From NCBI GenBank assembly GCA_019426215.1, contig CM033402.1, positions 24,463,102 to 24,527,101 of the forward strand: a stretch of DNA of 64,000 bases, read 5' to 3'. The DNA comes from Buddleja alternifolia (lineage: Eukaryota; Streptophyta; Magnoliopsida; Lamiales; Scrophulariaceae). This document shows, one piece after another, positions 60,000 through 64,000 of the stretch (the stretch's first letter is position 1; the number at the start of each line of letters is the position of its first letter). Both the position numbers and the translations under genes were made by a program. The notes below the pieces were generated by a model. The model was not told the DNA's origin, searched no databases, and saw nothing but the letters and a program-made list of their open reading frames with translations.

Positions 60000-62106
60000 C
60001 AAAATGCGGGAATTTCATGATATTCGTTGTATGTTTATGTGTTTTAATTGTTTTGATGTCACAAACATGATTTTACGTATTGTATGTAAATTTGGGTAAT
60101 TTATGTTATGCATGTTTAACTATAAAATTAATTTTTCATGAGTTGAATTGGATTTACTGGGTAAAACAAAAAATTGAATTGGATTCTTGATTTTTTGGAA
60201 AATTGCATATTTTTGGAAAATCGCGCCGCCCACCGCCGGAAGCAGCAGCTTCGCTGTCGCTGGCAACGCTGCTACAGCAACACGGCTACTGCTATGGTGG
60301 CTAAAGGGGTGTTGGGCTAAAGCCCAACACGGGCTCACATCATTGGGCTCAGCCCAGTGTAGGTTATTTTTTTTTCTTTTTGGCCCACCGCAATTAATTA
60401 ATAAAGTTGGGCCAAGGCCAACTGTTGTTTAATTAATTGGTTTTTGAATTGGGCCTAATATAATTAATTCTAGGGCTTGGCCCAAATGATTTAAATTGAA
60501 TTGACCAATTATCAATTAATTAATTATGTGGCCTCAATCCAAATTGAAAAACTTAACCTAAACATTTATCAAGTTAACAACCCTAATTAAATTTCGTTTC
60601 AACTTCTAAATTGGATTTTGTGAATAAATTTTAATTAGATTTAAGTTTATTCAAAAACCCTAAATTGGATTTAGGAATTTAAATTAGATTTAATTTTATT
60701 CTAAATTGGATTTAAACTTGAAAATTTTCGATTGAACTTAGAATTGTTCAAAGTCTTAAATTGGATTAAAAACTCCTTTTCAAAGTTGATATATATTAAA
60801 TTGAATTGTTGAATTAGATTTAAATATCATTTTTCTTATTATATGATATTGCTATGTGTTTAGATTAAATTACCCATTCGACTTTATTTGATGATAGTCA
60901 ATCTTTAATTAGATTAAAGTATTCAAACTAAATTGGATCTATTTTGATGATATTAAATTGGATTTAATTGAAGAATAAATTGGATTTAATCAAGGGATTG
61001 AATTGGATTCAATCATTAGACTAAATTAGATTTAATCACACATTAAATTAGATTTAAAGGATAAATTCACATATGTGTTTTAAATTGTTTATGTGCTCCT
61101 TACATATGTGATGGTGACACCATGTATGGACTTAGGGTTTTATTTATGCTGTCTTACTTGGGTTGTATTAGGCCGGTTTTGAGCCTCCCAGTTTGTATCT
61201 TCAATTCATAGAATTTTGTATAGGTTATTTCTATGTAATTGTTTTAGAGATAGACCCAAATGGCGGTTCATGGTGGCACATGAAGTCTTGGAGAATCAAA
61301 AAGATTAGATCTTTGTATGAGGTCCAATCCTTGTAATAGATAGGACCCCTCCCCGATCACTCATTGGCTCGAGTTGATCTAGATAGTCCATACATATGTG
61401 TGTTATTATAATTGATAGGCTTATTCTTATGCATTTCTAAATATTGCGCGATAAAGAAATGAATGTGCAATGTGAGACCAACTTAATAACATTATCGAAT
61501 GTTATAATTCTCCCAAATTAAAAAACTGAGTAAGTAAAGAGGCATTGGATGTCCTAGCTCTGCATCAAACTTTAGAAGGTGGGTTCATTACTAGTGCATG
61601 GCATCTTCACGGAATAAGGGGGGCATGCATCAAGACATGGTACTCTATCTTCTCTAGTGCATTTGATGCCTTCATCGAAACAAATTTCACCCCATATATC
61701 GTTCAAGGTTGCAAGGCGAGATTAAATTGTTAGACTGATAAGAGTTGATGGAATAAATGACTCAGATGGATCACCACCTATATATCAAAAAAGTTTGCGG
61801 TTCACTAATCCATGAGCTAAAGGGGATTAATCATCTGTTGGACTGATTGATGTTTGACATCACCTCAATGATCTAACGAGCCATATATCGTTCAAGGTTT
61901 CAACTTGTTTAGATCATTGAGGAAATCAATCACTCACTATGAAATCAATCCAAAGAGGTTTTCGATTATTGCAGTGGGAGTGCAATATTTCGAGAAGAAT
62001 TGTGGGAGTCAAGTAAATATTGAAATCCTTGATTTTACTTGAAAGTACAAAATAACACATCTAATCGAAAATCCTGGTTATTTTTCTGCAGCTTATTTCC
62101 ATCACA
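60000..62106 (+). other. Leader of the rightmost copia element
   Basis: About 2.1 kb without a credible gene. From about 60580 to 61060 it is built of some fifteen degenerate copies of AAATTGGATTTAAT / AAATTAGATTTAAT. Near 61692 and 61882 the phrase CCATATATCGTTCAAGGTT occurs twice. The open frames at 60120-60432 and 61545-61733 have no recognisable domain. Confidence 0.6.
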
Positions 62107-63999
62107 ATGACTAGCCCTTTAAAACTAATGCTTGAGAAAAATATCCTCACTAGACCAAACTACGTTGATTGGATCAAAGCGCTGAGGGCACAGCTCAAGA
62201 AGAAATCACTTGAGCACATCTTGGAGCAAGATGGTCCATCTTTGCCTAGGGTCAACAAAGGAAAATCTGCTCTGAGAATCTACAAGAGATAGATCTCTGA
62301 TGCCCAGAAGGTCACTAAATTCATGTTGCATTCCATGAGCAATGAACTGAGACATTTATATTTTGATATGGAAAGTCCGAGGTCAATGATGCTTCATTTG
62401 GAGGAGATGTTCGGGGAGCATGGAAGGTCAACTCGATATTATTTATTGAAAGAACTTTTCTAAACTAGAATGAGAGAAAATGATGAAGTTGCCAGTCATG
62501 TTATGAATATGATATCCATGATAGGAAGACTAAAGTCTCTGGGAATCTACATGGATTTTTGTATGGAAATTGATCTCATTCTTCAATCTCTCCCTAAATC
62601 CTTCTCTGCCTATGTTTCTAACTTTTAGATAAATGACTTAGGAGGATCCTTAGTGGATCTTAGAGATAGGATTGTATACATGCAATGTTAACTGAGAAAG
62701 GAATGGGATGATGATGTTGCACCTCCAACTGGGCTACTTGGAGTAAGAATTTTTTTTGAAAACTATGAGCAAATAACCAAACGCTCAAGAGTTCAAAAGA
62801 CTTGTATCCACAGCAAGGAGGTGGATGAATGGAAGCATTACTGCCCTAAGCCATCAGCTGAAAGCAAATCAGGTATAGAACTCTATGTTTTTGAAACGAA
62901 TTGTTCTATGATGATATTTTCTACTTCTTGGATTCTAGATTCTAGAGCTAGTGCTCATATTTGTGTTTTGAACCAGGATTTGGAAGAAAGTAGAAAGCTG
63001 GATAAGAACGAAGTGATGATCAATGTTGGAAGTGGACACAACGTGGTTGCGACTCACATTGGAATTACTTCTGTTGTATTAATTTCTAGACATCAAATTA
63101 GATTAGATGATTGCCTTGTTTTGCCCAATGGGCTCAAGAATATTATTTATTTTCTGGTATTAGTCAGGAAAGGATATTTGTTTACATTTAAACATAAATC
63201 TTGCGATATTTATTTTGGAAATAAATGTATTGGCTCTGCATCTTTAATTAACGGTTTATTCTCTTTGAATGTCCGAAATCAATGTATGGTTAATACTATG
63301 ACTAGAAAACGTAGTATGAATGGAATAAACCAAAAACTCATATGGCACCTTAGACTAGGACATGTCGGTGAATTTAAGATTCACGAGTTGGAAAAACGTG
63401 GGCTCATTGGTCCACTTAGGTCTGACCCATACCTGACTTGTGAATCGTGCCTCAAAGGCAAGATGACTAGGCCACCATTCACTAGACATTTCGAAAAGGC
63501 AAATGAAGTTTTAGGATTAATCCACACTGACGTTTGTGGGGCCTTAAGGATTGGAGGTTTTTAGTACTGTATAACCTTCACAGATGACCACTCTCGGTAT
63601 TGTCTAGTTTATCTGATGAAGTATAAATCTGAAGCACTTGAATAGTTCAAGGAATTCAAAATTTTGACTGAAAAACAAACTAGGCATAATATTAAGGCAC
63701 TGAGATCTGATCAAGGTGGCGAATACATGAGTGCTGAGTTTGACGAGTTCTTAAAAGAATAAGGCATAGTATTACAAGTAACTTCTCCAGCAACCCCACA
63801 ACTTAACGGAGTAGAAGAAAGAAGGAATCGTACTCTGTTGGACATGATACGCTCCATGTTTAGCTACACCGATTTACCCATCTCGTTGTGGGGACATGCT
63901 TTGCTTACAGCTGCGCACATTCTGAACAAATATCCCTCGAAATATGTTCCCACTCCTTGAAAGGACGTTTTATTGATTTTTTTGTAGATTCGATGGGAC
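62107..63999 (+). pseudogene. gag-protease-integrase of the rightmost copia element (runs off the window)
   Basis: Gag start MTSPLKLMLEKNILTRPNYV, then stops (after RIYKR, LKELF, VSNF, YMQC), a degenerate knuckle (WKHYCPKP) and the protease site region TSWILDSRASAHICV (D-S-R in place of D-S-G). The pre-integrase reads HLRLGHVGEFKIHELEKRGL and CESCLKGKMTRPPF. The integrase core has Asp in HTDVCGA, Asp in LRSDQGGEYMSAEF and Glu in NGVEERRNRTLLDM. At least four further stops occur after 63560. Homology to the integrase segment at 46.7-47.6 kb breaks off near 63955 (after HILNKYPSKYVPTP), suggesting another insertion or deletion at the window edge. Confidence 0.85.
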
Positions 64000-64000
64000 A

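Noticed and set aside
60120..60432. Overlapping frames of both strands in the rightmost copia leader
   Set aside because: They sit between PBS and gag, overlap each other antisense, and show no domain.
1..64000. CRISPR arrays, operons, riboswitches and rRNA or tRNA genes
   Set aside because: The window is plant nuclear DNA; the regular repeats are transposon parts and the only tRNA-like boxes belong to the SINE.

Overview
The window is nuclear DNA from a flowering plant, most likely a eudicot. It is AT-rich, its two host genes have several GT-AG introns, and most of the rest is nested plant transposable elements (MULE, Ty3/gypsy, Ty1/copia, SINE, MITE-like). All calls come from reading the sequence and from remembered family features; no database search was run.

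Region by region. 1-4.5 kb: a minus-strand SR splicing-factor gene (SR45a / transformer-2-like, RRM plus RS domain, 357 aa over six coding exons) with an untranslated first exon and a TATA box near 4.5 kb. 4.6-12.9 kb: an 8.1 kb Mutator-like element (MULE) with ~110-bp terminal inverted repeats and a perfect 9-bp target duplication, inserted just upstream of the SR gene promoter. It carries two convergent, lightly decayed genes: a plant mobile domain (PMD/MAIN-like) gene on the plus strand and a MURA-type transposase on the minus strand. 13-15.4 kb: non-coding DNA with small inverted repeats. 15.4-28.2 kb: a Ty3/gypsy element (TSD GAACC, ~880-bp LTRs) with decayed gag, protease, RT, two RNase H segments and integrase. 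Between integrase and the 3' LTR it holds a 3.3 kb antisense block encoding a second PMD protein and a coiled-coil segment.

29.3-32.0 kb: a small minus-strand host gene (165 aa, four exons) resembling Arabidopsis MEE59, with a 363-bp MULE-derived MITE in intron 2. 32.4-32.6 kb: a tRNA-derived SINE with a 13-bp target duplication. 34.9-64 kb: a nest of broken Ty1/copia elements. Copy A (plus, 35.1-41.3 kb) and copy B (minus, 47.6-52.7 kb) are the same family in inverted orientation. Between them lie a minus-strand 3' LTR, an RT/RNase H fragment, an inserted LTR and an integrase segment of other families. Further right are a 3' LTR with RT/RNase H (52.7-55.9 kb), an LTR plus leader (55.9-58.3 kb), and a last element (58.3 kb to the window edge) whose gag-protease-integrase runs out of view.

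Only the two host genes look intact. The most notable observation is that two unrelated transposons (a DNA MULE and an LTR retrotransposon) in one window each carry a plant mobile domain gene beside their own mobility genes.
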